Shown: positions 1-4,857, counted from the stretch's first letter. The stretch: 6,276 bases of DNA from Actinomycetota bacterium (GCA_003162235.1 PMMN01000001.1:4797-11072); one strand, 5' to 3'. Numbers and translations are program-made. Notes: a model not told the origin generated them from the sequence alone.

Positions 1-311
1 CGAATGCCGTGAGTGTCAGCAGCGGTACTTTCCACACCTGTGCCGCTCTGAGCGACGGCAAGGTCGAGTGCTGGGGGTACAGCCTTTACGGCCGGCTCGG
101 AAACGGTCAGTCCGGATGGACTCTGATCAGCTCGACTCCAGTAGCTGCAAACGGAATCGTGAACGCCGTCGCCGCGAGCGCCGGCAGCGACTCGAGCTGC
201 GCCGTTCTCTCCGACGGCACCGTCAAATGCTGGGGCGGCAATCTCTACGACCAGCTCGGCAACGGTAAGAACCTCTTCAGCCTCGTCCCGGTGAACGTGA
301 TCACTTCCTGA
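1..311 (+). CDS. RCC1-repeat protein, C-terminal fragment (5' end outside window)
   Basis: The reading frame is open from base 3 at the window edge and ends at TGA 309-311, so only the last ~102 residues are seen. The internal GTG at 9 is not the true start. Two RCC1-type repeats are visible: HTCAALSDGKVECWG...GRLGNG (about bases 33-107) and SSCAVLSDGTVKCWG...DQLGNG (about 192-266). Each has the CWG core, a xQLGNG-type turn and a cysteine pair (C-x9-C). RCC1 repeats build a seven-bladed beta-propeller. The Cys-paired version is common in exported bacterial proteins, where the cysteines could form a disulfide within a blade. The protein ends right after the last repeat, so there is no C-terminal anchor. 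Partners and function cannot be read from this fragment. It is followed 53 bp downstream by another exported protein on the same strand, possibly co-transcribed. The RCC1 family call is firm; the cell location is inferred. Confidence 0.88.
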   Translation, partial: NAVSVSSGTFHTCAALSDGKVECWGYSLYGRLGNGQSGWTLISSTPVAANGIVNAVAASAGSDSSCAVLSDGTVKCWGGNLYDQLGNGKNLFSLVPVNVITS

Positions 312-350
312 GCGATGTCGATGTCACGTGAACTGCTCTCAGCATCAGGC

Positions 351-356
351 GGAAGG
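351..356 (+). promoter_or_regulatory. Ribosome binding site of the secreted protein
   Basis: GGAAGG lies 8 nt before ATG 365. Together with the signal peptide beginning at that ATG, it fixes the start. Confidence 0.6.
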
Positions 357-364
357 CTCGTGAG

Positions 365-1546
365 ATGAAAAAGGTGTTTCTCGCGCTCGCGGCAGCGCTC
401 GCCGTCGGGATAGTCGCCGCGGCTGCCTCTCCCTCGATCTCCTCCTCTCCGGTCAAGAAACCCGGCGTGTTCAAGACGCGGGCGATCTCGTTCCTGGCCG
501 CCGACGGGTCGCGAGCCGCGGTTGTCACCGATGGGCCGGTCGCGAAAAAGTCCTTCGGGACCTGGTGCTATCGAGTCGTGGTCTGGAACGTTGCGACGAG
601 GAAGTGGACGAGGATCAACCCCGACGTGTGCCCGGGCTCGTCGGCGGTCAACGTGATACTCGGGCTGGCGCTCGCGGGCAAGCGGGTTGCCTGGCTCGAA
701 GGAGTAGGGGGTAACAGCCTCGAGCTCGGTGTGACCGCCCGTGACCTGGGCGCCAAGAAGAACGTGGACATCAGCGGTTTCACTTCGAACTCGAACGGAG
801 CCGAGGGATACCCGGACGGGGGCTATGTCGGCAACCTGGTCGGCAAGGGAAACGCGCTCGCCTTCAGCTACTGGAGCGTCTGCACGGCTATTCCAGAGGG
901 CGCCGTGGATGACATAGCGAGCTGCAATCAACCGGCGCCGGGCGCCCGGGACATCCTGATCTACAGCGATCAGTGGTTGGTCGGAGTGGTTGGGAAAAAG
1001 AGCACCACCATCGCTCAAGCTCCCGACAGCGAAGGTGAGTGGACCTCGAATCTCGAGACCATCTTCACGCACGACTCCATCCCCACCGCCGTCTGGGTCG
1101 ACGCCGGTCGCATCGTCGCCCAGCCGAACTCGGGCGGACCGATAACGATCTACTCGGCGAAGGGCACCGTCCTGAAGACGATCGCCGTCCCGAACGGCGC
1201 CTCCTCGGGGACTGTGCTCCAGGGCTCGCAGCTGGCCACGCTCAGCAACGGCCATCTATATGTCTACGACGTCTCTTCCGGCGCTCTGAAAAAGACGATT
1301 CCGCTCCAGGCGACGGCGCTGCGCGATCTTCAGAAGGGGATCGCCGTCTACCTGAACGGGCGCAGCATTCACCTCCTACGCCTCTCCGACGGGAAGAAGT
1401 TCAAGCTGACCCCGCCGGGCAAGGGATTCGTGGACGCTCAGATCGAGGCGCCGGGTCTCTACTACGTCTACAGCCTGGTAAAGGGAACGACCAAGGGGCG
1501 CATCGTCTTCGTGCCCTTTGCAACGGTTCTCAAGAAGCTCCGCTAG
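365..1546 (+). CDS. Secreted beta-propeller-like protein of unknown function
   Basis: This 393-aa protein starts at ATG 365, with a GGAAGG ribosome binding site at 351-356 (8-nt spacing). Residues 1-21 form a classical signal peptide: MKK, a hydrophobic core rich in A/L/V, and a small-residue Ala run suitable for signal peptidase I near AAAA|SPS. The mature part is rich in short beta-strand units reading like propeller blades. Examples are YRVVVWNVATRKWTRI (about 69-84), GRIVAQPNSGGPITIYSAKG (248-267), GHLYVYDVSSGALKKTI (296-312), GIAVYLNGRSIHLLRLSDGKK (325-345) and GLYYVYSLVKG (364-374). The alternation of 'variable in use' and 'value displayed' strands resembles WD40/YVTN/TolB-like propellers, but no diagnostic motif is present. 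Four cysteines (68, 89, 173, 187) could make two disulfides outside the membrane. No catalytic motif, lipobox or membrane anchor is seen. Export is well supported; the fold is an inference and the function is unknown. Confidence 0.85.
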   Translation: MKKVFLALAAALAVGIVAAAASPSISSSPVKKPGVFKTRAISFLAADGSRAAVVTDGPVAKKSFGTWCYRVVVWNVATRKWTRINPDVCPGSSAVNVILGLALAGKRVAWLEGVGGNSLELGVTARDLGAKKNVDISGFTSNSNGAEGYPDGGYVGNLVGKGNALAFSYWSVCTAIPEGAVDDIASCNQPAPGARDILIYSDQWLVGVVGKKSTTIAQAPDSEGEWTSNLETIFTHDSIPTAVWVDAGRIVAQPNSGGPITIYSAKGTVLKTIAVPNGASSGTVLQGSQLATLSNGHLYVYDVSSGALKKTIPLQATALRDLQKGIAVYLNGRSIHLLRLSDGKKFKLTPPGKGFVDAQIEAPGLYYVYSLVKGTTKGRIVFVPFATVLKKLR

Positions 1547-1559
1547 CCGATCCAGCATC

Positions 1560-1585
1560 GCGCCGCCGGGCGCCGAAGTACTTCG
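1560..1585. terminator. Possible bidirectional terminator between convergent genes
   Basis: The gap between the stops of the secreted protein (1546) and arginase (1586) holds two adjacent palindromes. The first is a GC-only hairpin, GCGCC-gccg-GGCGC (1560-1573). The second is a perfect 12-bp palindrome, CGAAGTACTTCG (1574-1585). Neither strand has a clear U-tract, so this is not a textbook intrinsic terminator. The position between two convergent stop codons is the main argument. Confidence 0.35.
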
Positions 1586-2494
1586 TCAGATAATCCGAGC
1601 CCCAAGCGCGCTCGCAACCAGCTCGACGGCGAGCTTGGCGGTCGCGTTCTCGCGGTCGAGGATCGGGTTGACCTCGACGATGTCGAGCGAGCCGGCCAAG
1701 CCCGACTCGGCCACCAACTCGAGGGCCAGGTGCGCTTCGCGGTAGGAGAGCCCGCCCCGGACGGGAGTCCCGACCCCGGGCGCCGTGTCGGGATCGACCG
1801 AGTCCATGTCGAACGAGACGTGCACGAAGCCGGTGCCGGAGACGTCGTCGAGCGCGCGCCCCATCACCTGCTCGAGCCCGAGCCGGTCGATGTCGCTCAT
1901 CGTGTAGACCTTCACCCCGTAGTCGGCGACGAGCTCCCGCTCGGGATCGTCGAACGAGCGAACCCCGACGATGACGATGCGGCTGGCCTGAACCATCGGC
2001 AGCGGCCACTCCGGGCTCTCGAAACCGCTGCCCGCCAGTCCCAGCGCGGCGGCGAGCACCATCCCGTGCACGTTCCCGCTCGGGCTCGTCTCGGGGCGAT
2101 TGAGATCGCCGTGGGCGTCGACGTAGAGAACGCCGCCCGGCCCGCGCACCGAGGCCAGCGCTCCCAGCGATCCGAGCGCGACGGAGTGGTCGCCGCCGAG
2201 CACGAGCGGGAAGGCGCCCTGCTCGATCGCCTTGCGCACGAGCCGGGCGACCTGCTCGCAGATCGCCTTCACCTCGGGCAGGAAGCGCGCATGCTCGTCG
2301 CTCAAACTGGTCGCCTCGACGACCGGGGTCGAGACGTCGCCCCAGTCCTCGACCTCCAGCCCCATCTTCGCCAATCTACGGTCGAGCCCCGCGTAGCGGA
2401 TAGCAGAGGGGCCCATGTCGACGCCGCGGCGCCCGGCACCCAGGTCGAGCGGGGCGCCGATGACTACTACGGGCTGCGATTTGGTGGAGTTCAT
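1586..2494 (-). CDS. rocF: Arginase (L-arginine ureohydrolase)
   Basis: This 302-aa cytosolic enzyme splits L-arginine into ornithine and urea with a two-manganese centre, the entry step of arginine catabolism. All signature motifs are present in order: GGDHS (100-104, Mn ligand His103), DAHGDLN (126-132, ligands Asp126, His128, Asp130), SGNVHG (139-144, His143 equivalent to the catalytic His of other arginases), FDMDSVDP (228-235, ligands Asp229 and Asp231), and EVNPILD (274-280, with the substrate-binding Glu274). The APGVGTPVRGGLSYRE stretch (238-253) is typical of true bacterial arginases rather than agmatinases. Length matches Bacillus arginase (about 300 aa) and the ends are complete. 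ATG 2494 is the only reasonable start, because an in-frame TGA lies 24 nt upstream. No Shine-Dalgarno is spaced for it. A GATACT hexamer ends 6 nt before the ATG, suggesting leaderless expression. The gene stands alone, diverging from the toxin gene. Confidence 0.95.
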   Translation of the reverse strand: MNSTKSQPVVVIGAPLDLGAGRRGVDMGPSAIRYAGLDRRLAKMGLEVEDWGDVSTPVVEATSLSDEHARFLPEVKAICEQVARLVRKAIEQGAFPLVLGGDHSVALGSLGALASVRGPGGVLYVDAHGDLNRPETSPSGNVHGMVLAAALGLAGSGFESPEWPLPMVQASRIVIVGVRSFDDPERELVADYGVKVYTMSDIDRLGLEQVMGRALDDVSGTGFVHVSFDMDSVDPDTAPGVGTPVRGGLSYREAHLALELVAESGLAGSLDIVEVNPILDRENATAKLAVELVASALGARII

Positions 2495-2500
2495 CCTGGA

Positions 2501-2506
2501 AGTATC
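2501..2506 (-). promoter_or_regulatory. Candidate -10 element for leaderless arginase transcript
   Basis: On the minus strand GATACT is followed by 6 nt and then the arginase ATG. That places the expected transcription start on or next to the A of the start codon. No convincing -35 box is seen at 16-18 bp spacing, so the call rests on the hexamer, its position and the absence of a Shine-Dalgarno. Confidence 0.4.
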
Positions 2507-2595
2507 GCGCAGCCGTCACAAAACGAAGCCAAATACGTGACAGAGCCGGAGTCGGTGCGAGCCCGGGGCTAGGGTCGCAAACGACCCTCCAGACG

Positions 2596-2610
2596 ATGGC
2601 GATCCGCCAT
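2596..2610. promoter_or_regulatory. Inverted repeat upstream of the toxin gene (possible operator)
   Basis: ATGGCG-atc-CGCCAT is a perfect 6-bp inverted repeat with a 3-nt centre. It lies where the -35 region would be if GATACT at 2627-2632 is the toxin -10, so a bound repressor would block that promoter. It does not resemble the TGTAC-type repeat in front of the antitoxin. The arms are short enough that chance cannot be excluded. Confidence 0.3.
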
Positions 2611-2626
2611 TTTCGGAGGTCGAACC

Positions 2627-2632
2627 GATACT
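2627..2632 (+). promoter_or_regulatory. Candidate -10 element for leaderless toxin transcript
   Basis: GATACT, the same hexamer seen before arginase, ends 5 nt before the GTG start at 2638. The only Shine-Dalgarno-like sequence (GGAGG, 2615-2619) is 18 nt from the start, too far for normal use. A leaderless or near-leaderless transcript fits best. Confidence 0.4.
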
Positions 2633-2637
2633 GAATC

Positions 2638-2961
2638 GTGAATCACGTCGTAACCAGTACGCACTTCGAGGACGACCTCTCGCGCCTCCCCGCTGCCGAT
2701 CGGAAGCGGGTGCTAACCGTGCTCCGAGACACCCTTCCGTCCGAGTCGTTACCGCCGAATCTCAATATCAAAGCGATCAAGGGATATGCACCATGGCTTC
2801 GCCTGCGAGTCGGAGACTGGCGCATCATCTTCCGCCCTCTCGCTCGCGGCGAGCTCGAAGCAGCCCGCCAGCGCCACGGTCGCGAATCGGCACGTGGCTA
2901 CTACGTTGAAACCGTCGTCAGGCGGAGCGAGCTTCCTCGGGTCGCGAGGAGGCTGAGGTAG
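2638..2961 (+). CDS. RelE/ParE-family type II toxin
   Basis: This 107-aa basic protein starts at GTG 2638; an in-frame TGA lies 6 nt upstream, so no longer start exists. The family signature is clear. An N-terminal strand-helix (HVVTSTHFEDDLSRLPAADRKRV, 3-25) is followed by the central element IKAIKGYAPWLRLRVGDWRIIFRPL (44-68), matching the 'LKG..yRLRvGdyRviy' core of RelE/ParE toxins. A last strand and helix follow, YYVETVVRRSELPRVARRL (88-106). An Arg/Glu-rich insertion (69-87) lengthens the turn between the last two strands. RelE members cut mRNA at the ribosome and ParE members poison gyrase; sequence alone does not decide which applies. The partner is very probably the Phd/YefM protein encoded on the other strand, whose 3' end overlaps this gene by 44 bp. 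Toxins are normally co-transcribed behind their antitoxin, so this convergent layout is unusual. Confidence 0.85.
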   Translation: MNHVVTSTHFEDDLSRLPAADRKRVLTVLRDTLPSESLPPNLNIKAIKGYAPWLRLRVGDWRIIFRPLARGELEAARQRHGRESARGYYVETVVRRSELPRVARRLR

Positions 2962-3226
2962 TGCCCTCGACCCCGAAGCGCGTAAGCAGTTCTTCGAGCG
3001 GAATCGTCTTCCCTTCGGCAATGTCGCGATCGGCCCGCTCGAGGCGCTTCGCTAGCTCGGGCGAGTTAGCGAGGATGTAGTCCTCTAGGTCTTCCTCGTC
3101 GAAGGGGTAGATAACGCCGACGGGCTTGCCTCGGTCGGTCACGACGGTCGGCTTCCCCGTCTTGCTGACGTCGCGGATGATCGCGCTGGCGTTACGGGCT
3201 AGCTGGCGGATGCCGACGACTGGCAT
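2918..3226 (-). CDS. Phd/YefM-family antitoxin
   Basis: This 102-aa protein starts at ATG 3226, set by GAGGAG at 3235-3240 with 8-nt spacing. A longer frame to 3277 is possible, but it has no ribosome binding site and would run through the operator. The N-terminal Phd/YefM DNA-binding fold is plain: MPVVGIRQLARNASAIIRDV (1-20), KTGKPTVVTDRGKPVGVIYP (22-41). The 'tvTdrGkPva.l.p' strand pair is diagnostic. An acidic helical tail (EEDLEDYILANSPELAKRLERADRDIAEGKTIPLEELLTRFGV) ends in the conserved 'G..I.leEll..fG' segment. Family members dimerise, bind their own promoter and neutralise a RelE/YoeB/Doc-type toxin with the tail. The likely partner is the RelE/ParE toxin on the opposite strand. The last ~13 residues are coded in the overlap and are low-complexity, beyond the usual family end. 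The upstream TGTACGT inverted repeat suggests autoregulation. Confidence 0.88.
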   Translation of the reverse strand: MPVVGIRQLARNASAIIRDVSKTGKPTVVTDRGKPVGVIYPFDEEDLEDYILANSPELAKRLERADRDIAEGKTIPLEELLTRFGVEGTTSASSRPEEARSA

Positions 3227-3234
3227 GGTTGTGG

Positions 3235-3240
3235 CTCCTC
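3235..3240 (-). promoter_or_regulatory. Ribosome binding site fixing the antitoxin start
   Basis: GAGGAG on the minus strand, 8 nt before ATG 3226. It selects this start over the in-frame ATG at 3277. Confidence 0.7.
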
Positions 3241-3252
3241 GGCTCGATCGGT

Positions 3253-3278
3253 GATGTACGTCGTGTTGTACGTACATC
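3253..3278. promoter_or_regulatory. Operator-like inverted repeat upstream of the antitoxin
   Basis: Perfect 9-bp arms GATGTACGT (3253-3261) and ACGTACATC (3270-3278) are separated by 8 bp. The right half also contains a 10-bp self-palindrome, TGTACGTACA (3267-3276), so the 7-mer TGTACGT occurs at 3255 and 3267 and in reverse at 3270. Known Phd and YefM operators are clustered short palindromes with TGTAC/GTACA cores. This site lies 27-52 bp before the start of a Phd/YefM gene, exactly where an autoregulatory operator is expected. The sequence is seen directly; the binding is inferred. Confidence 0.72.
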
Positions 3279-3387
3279 TGTATTGTGCCTGGACCGAGGT
3301 GCGAGGGGAAGGGTTGGAATGGGCGCTGTGTGAGTTTTGGTGCAGATTGCGCGAGGCAGGAAAAGCGACGCTCGCGTTCGTACGAGT

Positions 3388-3393
3388 CATAAT
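3388..3393 (+). promoter_or_regulatory. Candidate -10 element for the small four-Cys protein
   Basis: CATAAT, one base from the TATAAT consensus, sits 35 bp before the TTG start and 18 bp before the Shine-Dalgarno. It falls in one of the few AT-rich spots of the gap between 3227 and 3428. No good -35 box is present at standard spacing. Confidence 0.35.
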
Positions 3394-3411
3394 GTGAGAG
3401 AATCGGCTACG

Positions 3412-3418
3412 AAGGAGG
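3412..3418 (+). promoter_or_regulatory. Strong ribosome binding site selecting a TTG start
   Basis: AAGGAGG is a near-perfect anti-16S match, 10 nt before TTG 3429. It is the strongest Shine-Dalgarno in the window and supports a short gene that could otherwise be dismissed. Confidence 0.7.
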
Positions 3419-3428
3419 CGGGATTGTC

Positions 3429-3611
3429 TTGAGGATTTGGGGGCTTTCGAAGAAGGCGGCGAACTACCGGCACGCGCCGAGGCCCGACGTCCGGTGCGGC
3501 CGTTGCAGGTACATGTTCCCCACCCTCGCATTGGGTGGGTGCAGGCTGGTTCGGGGACCGATCCGAGGCTCCGCCACCTGCGACGAGTTCACGCCTCGCC
3601 ACACCGCTTGA
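3429..3611 (+). CDS. Small four-cysteine protein (metal or Fe-S binding-like)
   Basis: This 60-aa protein starts at TTG 3429 behind a strong AAGGAGG. The pattern is VRCGRCRYMFP (Cys23, Cys26), GGCRLVRGPI (Cys38), TCDEFTPR (Cys51), that is C-x2-C-x11-C-x12-C. This closely follows a recurrent layout of small bacterial and phage proteins, 'CG.C.yf.p...C..v.G.I....~C..f.P', in which four cysteines hold an iron-sulfur cluster (HiPIP-like) or zinc. The N-terminus (SKKAANYRHAPRPDV) also fits that layout. There is no signal peptide or membrane segment. It lies between the antitoxin (divergent) and tRNA-Phe (same strand), with no partner gene. The reading frame, cysteine spacing and ribosome binding site make it a probable real gene. 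The family assignment is from memory of the pattern, and the metal cannot be told. The alternative is a chance GC-rich ORF, which I consider unlikely. Confidence 0.68.
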   Translation: MRIWGLSKKAANYRHAPRPDVRCGRCRYMFPTLALGGCRLVRGPIRGSATCDEFTPRHTA

Positions 3612-3646
3612 GCTCAAACGCGAGGCGGCTCGCAGATCAGGCGGCG

Positions 3647-3690
3647 CGCCGGCGACCACCGGCGTGTGAACACACGGCTGAACCCGCGGG
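3647..3690 (+). terminator. Hairpin-forming region downstream of the small four-Cys gene
   Basis: CGCCGG-cgacca-CCGGCG (3647-3664) forms a 6-bp GC stem. Further on, AACCCGCGGGTT (3681-3692) is a perfect 12-bp palindrome followed by TT. Either could help end transcription before the tRNA gene, but the second has no room for a real loop and neither has a long U-run. Confidence 0.25.
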
Positions 3691-3703
3691 TTTTGGTTGC
3701 TAG

Positions 3704-3709
3704 TAGAAT
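3704..3709 (+). promoter_or_regulatory. Candidate -10 element of tRNA-Phe
   Basis: TAGAAT ends 12 nt before the first tRNA base, which would give a short 5' leader of about 5-6 nt. The -35 region (AACCCG at 17-bp spacing) is poor. Confidence 0.4.
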
Positions 3710-3721
3710 CAGCCGCTGCTT

Positions 3722-3794
3722 GGCGAGGTAGCTCAGTTGGTAGAGCACACGGCTGAAAACCGTGGTGTCGCCGGTTCAATTCCGGCCCTCGCCA
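3722..3794 (+). tRNA. tRNA-Phe (anticodon GAA)
   Basis: This is a complete 73-nt cloverleaf. The acceptor stem GGCGAGG (3722-3728) pairs perfectly with CCTCGCC (3787-3793), with discriminator A3794. The D-arm is GCTC...GAGC (3731-3746). The anticodon stem is CACGG/CCGTG (3748-3752, 3760-3764) around the loop CTGAAAA, anticodon GAA at 3755-3757. The variable loop is 5 nt, and the T-arm is GCCGG-TTCAATT-CCGGC (3770-3786). The GAA anticodon and the GAAAA run in the loop identify phenylalanine. The 3' CCA is not encoded, since TCC follows the discriminator, so it must be added by the CCA enzyme. A run of 13 bases starting on A3794 is the left arm of a long inverted repeat. Confidence 0.97.
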
Positions 3795-3951
3795 TCCCAG
3801 GCTTCTCGCCGGCGCGGTATGGCGCGAGGTCAAGTGCCAGGCTCAGAGGCCGCGCCTCGGGCCGCTGGCCGCACGATCCTCTCCGGGCCCGTGTGTTGAA
3901 CACTGTGCCCTCCGGGCTCGCACGCCCAGCGACCCGCCAGAAGCCTGGGAT
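3794..3951. repeat. 13-bp inverted repeat spanning 158 bp, abutting the tRNA
   Basis: ATCCCAGGCTTCT (3794-3806) is matched perfectly in reverse by AGAAGCCTGGGAT (3939-3951). The complementarity continues inward with mismatches: GC and GG pairs at 3808-3809 and 3811-3812 with 3936-3937 and 3933-3934. The 132-bp interior has smaller hairpins: GAGGC-cgc-GCCTC (3846-3858), and GGGC (3885-3888) with GCCC (3907-3910) enclosing GTGTTgAACAC. An 8-bp direct repeat, CTCCGGGC, occurs at 3881 and 3910. It could be a structured RNA trailing the tRNA or a miniature element with terminal inverted repeats. No target-site duplication is visible (cctcgcc on the left, agcgcag on the right) and no ORF lies inside. 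Confidence 0.55.
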
Positions 3952-4134
3952 AGCGCAGGGGTGGGGTATGGGCGCCGTGGCCGGTTTGACGGGCGAAGTC
4001 CTGAAGGATCGATTGTCCGAGGGCGTTAGTTGGCCGCGCCCGCGCATGTCGGTCGCGGCGGCGAATGGCGGAGACCCTACTGTTGTCCAGAAACGCCGAT
4101 GCCGTATATCCAATGAGCCGGTACAGTCGATCTC
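3952..4134. other. Rest of the 340-bp gap after the tRNA, no gene seen
   Basis: Together with the inverted-repeat segment before it, this makes a 340-bp stretch without a supported gene. Both long frames crossing it begin or end inside the tRNA and are artefacts. I see no second tRNA and no copy of the tRNA 3' end. The last 30 bp hold the candidate promoter of the RelA/SpoT gene. Confidence 0.5.
4122..4127 (+). promoter_or_regulatory. Candidate -10 element of the RelA/SpoT operon
   Basis: TACAGT (TAnnnT type) ends 7 nt before GTG 4135. There is no Shine-Dalgarno in between, so transcription would begin at or next to the start codon. No recognisable -35 box is present. Confidence 0.4.
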
Positions 4135-4857
4135 GTGTCGACTACTCCTCGTGTGAGCAACAGTCAGGCCGATCGGGCGGGAGAAGCGTTCCGGGCTTTG
4201 ATGGCCGGTGACCCTGCTGGATACGTGCCGCTTGAGGACTTGCTCAGAGTGCTAGGCATCATCAGGCAATACCGGGCGATGCACGCCTATCCGCTGAGCA
4301 AGGTCACTTCCGGCGTGCGCACAATGCTCGAGACCGAATTCGGCGTTCGCGCACCTCGGCCCGCTCAACGGTTCAAGCGCACCGAGCGAATACTCAACAA
4401 ACTGATTCGATTGCCGCATATGCGGCTTTCGCAGATGGAGGACATCGGCGGATGTCGAGCCGTTCTGGACACACTCGATGACGTGCACGCCGCGGCGACA
4501 CGCATCCGGCACCGATGGACTCATGCGCGTGTTCACGAACTCATCAGCGATCCGAAGCCTGACGGGTACCGGGCGCTCCACATCATCGAGAGACGCGACG
4601 AGCGCCTCATCGAAGTTCAGCTGCGCACGTTCCGGCAACATCAGTGGGCCGAGCTCGTCGAGTTCTGGGCCGGCCGCACCGGATACGCGCTCAAGGACGG
4701 TCATGGACCGGCCGATCTCAGGATGTACTTCGCTATGGCCGCCGAACGACTAGCCCGAGAGGATCGAAACGAGCCCTTGGACGAGGCGCTCGAGAACGAG
4801 TTCGCTACGCTTCGAAAGACGGTTCGCCACTACTTCTCTTCGCCATTCAGGTCCTGA
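4135..4857 (+). CDS. Stand-alone RelA/SpoT-domain protein (small alarmone synthetase, toxSAS-like)
   Basis: This 240-aa protein has a single RelA/SpoT nucleotidyl-transferase domain. Visible signature elements are KRTERILNKLIR (81-92, cf. 'K...SI..Kl.r'), LSQMEDIGGCRAV (98-110, Asp103 as the Mg-binding acid), PKPDGYRALHI (140-150, with Tyr145 and His149) and IEVQLRT (159-165, Glu160 the second catalytic acid), followed by HQWAE (169-173). All key synthetase residues are present. Active members transfer pyrophosphate from ATP to GDP/GTP, to AMP/ADP, or to the tRNA 3' end. There is no HD hydrolase domain and no TGS or ACT region, so it is not the housekeeping Rel/SpoT. GTG 4135 is the first in-frame start, with no Shine-Dalgarno, so it is probably leaderless. 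The 79-aa gene follows 2 bp after its stop. Stand-alone synthetases paired with a small gene are often toxins (toxSAS); that role is inferred here. Confidence 0.87.
   Translation: MSTTPRVSNSQADRAGEAFRALMAGDPAGYVPLEDLLRVLGIIRQYRAMHAYPLSKVTSGVRTMLETEFGVRAPRPAQRFKRTERILNKLIRLPHMRLSQMEDIGGCRAVLDTLDDVHAAATRIRHRWTHARVHELISDPKPDGYRALHIIERRDERLIEVQLRTFRQHQWAELVEFWAGRTGYALKDGHGPADLRMYFAMAAERLAREDRNEPLDEALENEFATLRKTVRHYFSSPFRS

Noticed and set aside
245..1255. 336-aa minus-strand ORF
   Set aside because: A shadow of the secreted-protein gene in GC-rich DNA: Arg/Asp/Gly-rich without motifs, while the opposite frame has a signal peptide and a ribosome binding site.
2515..2541. GTCAC...GTGAC inverted repeat between arginase and the toxin
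   Set aside because: Only 5-bp arms separated by 17 bp, with no second copy. Expected by chance in a window of this size.
1730..2572. 280-aa plus-strand ORF
   Set aside because: Antisense shadow of arginase, which has all family motifs. Composition is low-complexity.
3227..3277. 17-residue N-terminal extension of the antitoxin from ATG 3277
   Set aside because: The extension is coded through the operator repeat and the ribosome binding site, resembles no Phd/YefM N-terminus, and the family normally begins at MPVVGIRQLARN or equivalent.
3387..3833. 148-aa minus-strand ORF containing GPELNRRHHGFQPCALPTELP
   Set aside because: Another antisense reading of the same tRNA. It also runs antisense through the better-supported four-Cys gene.
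3733..4113. 126-aa minus-strand ORF ending ...AGIEPATPRFSAVCSTN
   Set aside because: Its C-terminal end is the antisense translation of tRNA-Phe, a well-known false-protein signature in databases. The rest has no domain-like order.
3737..4156. 139-aa plus-strand ORF beginning inside the tRNA
   Set aside because: It starts within the tRNA sequence, has no ribosome binding site or domain pattern, and overlaps the start of the RelA/SpoT gene.
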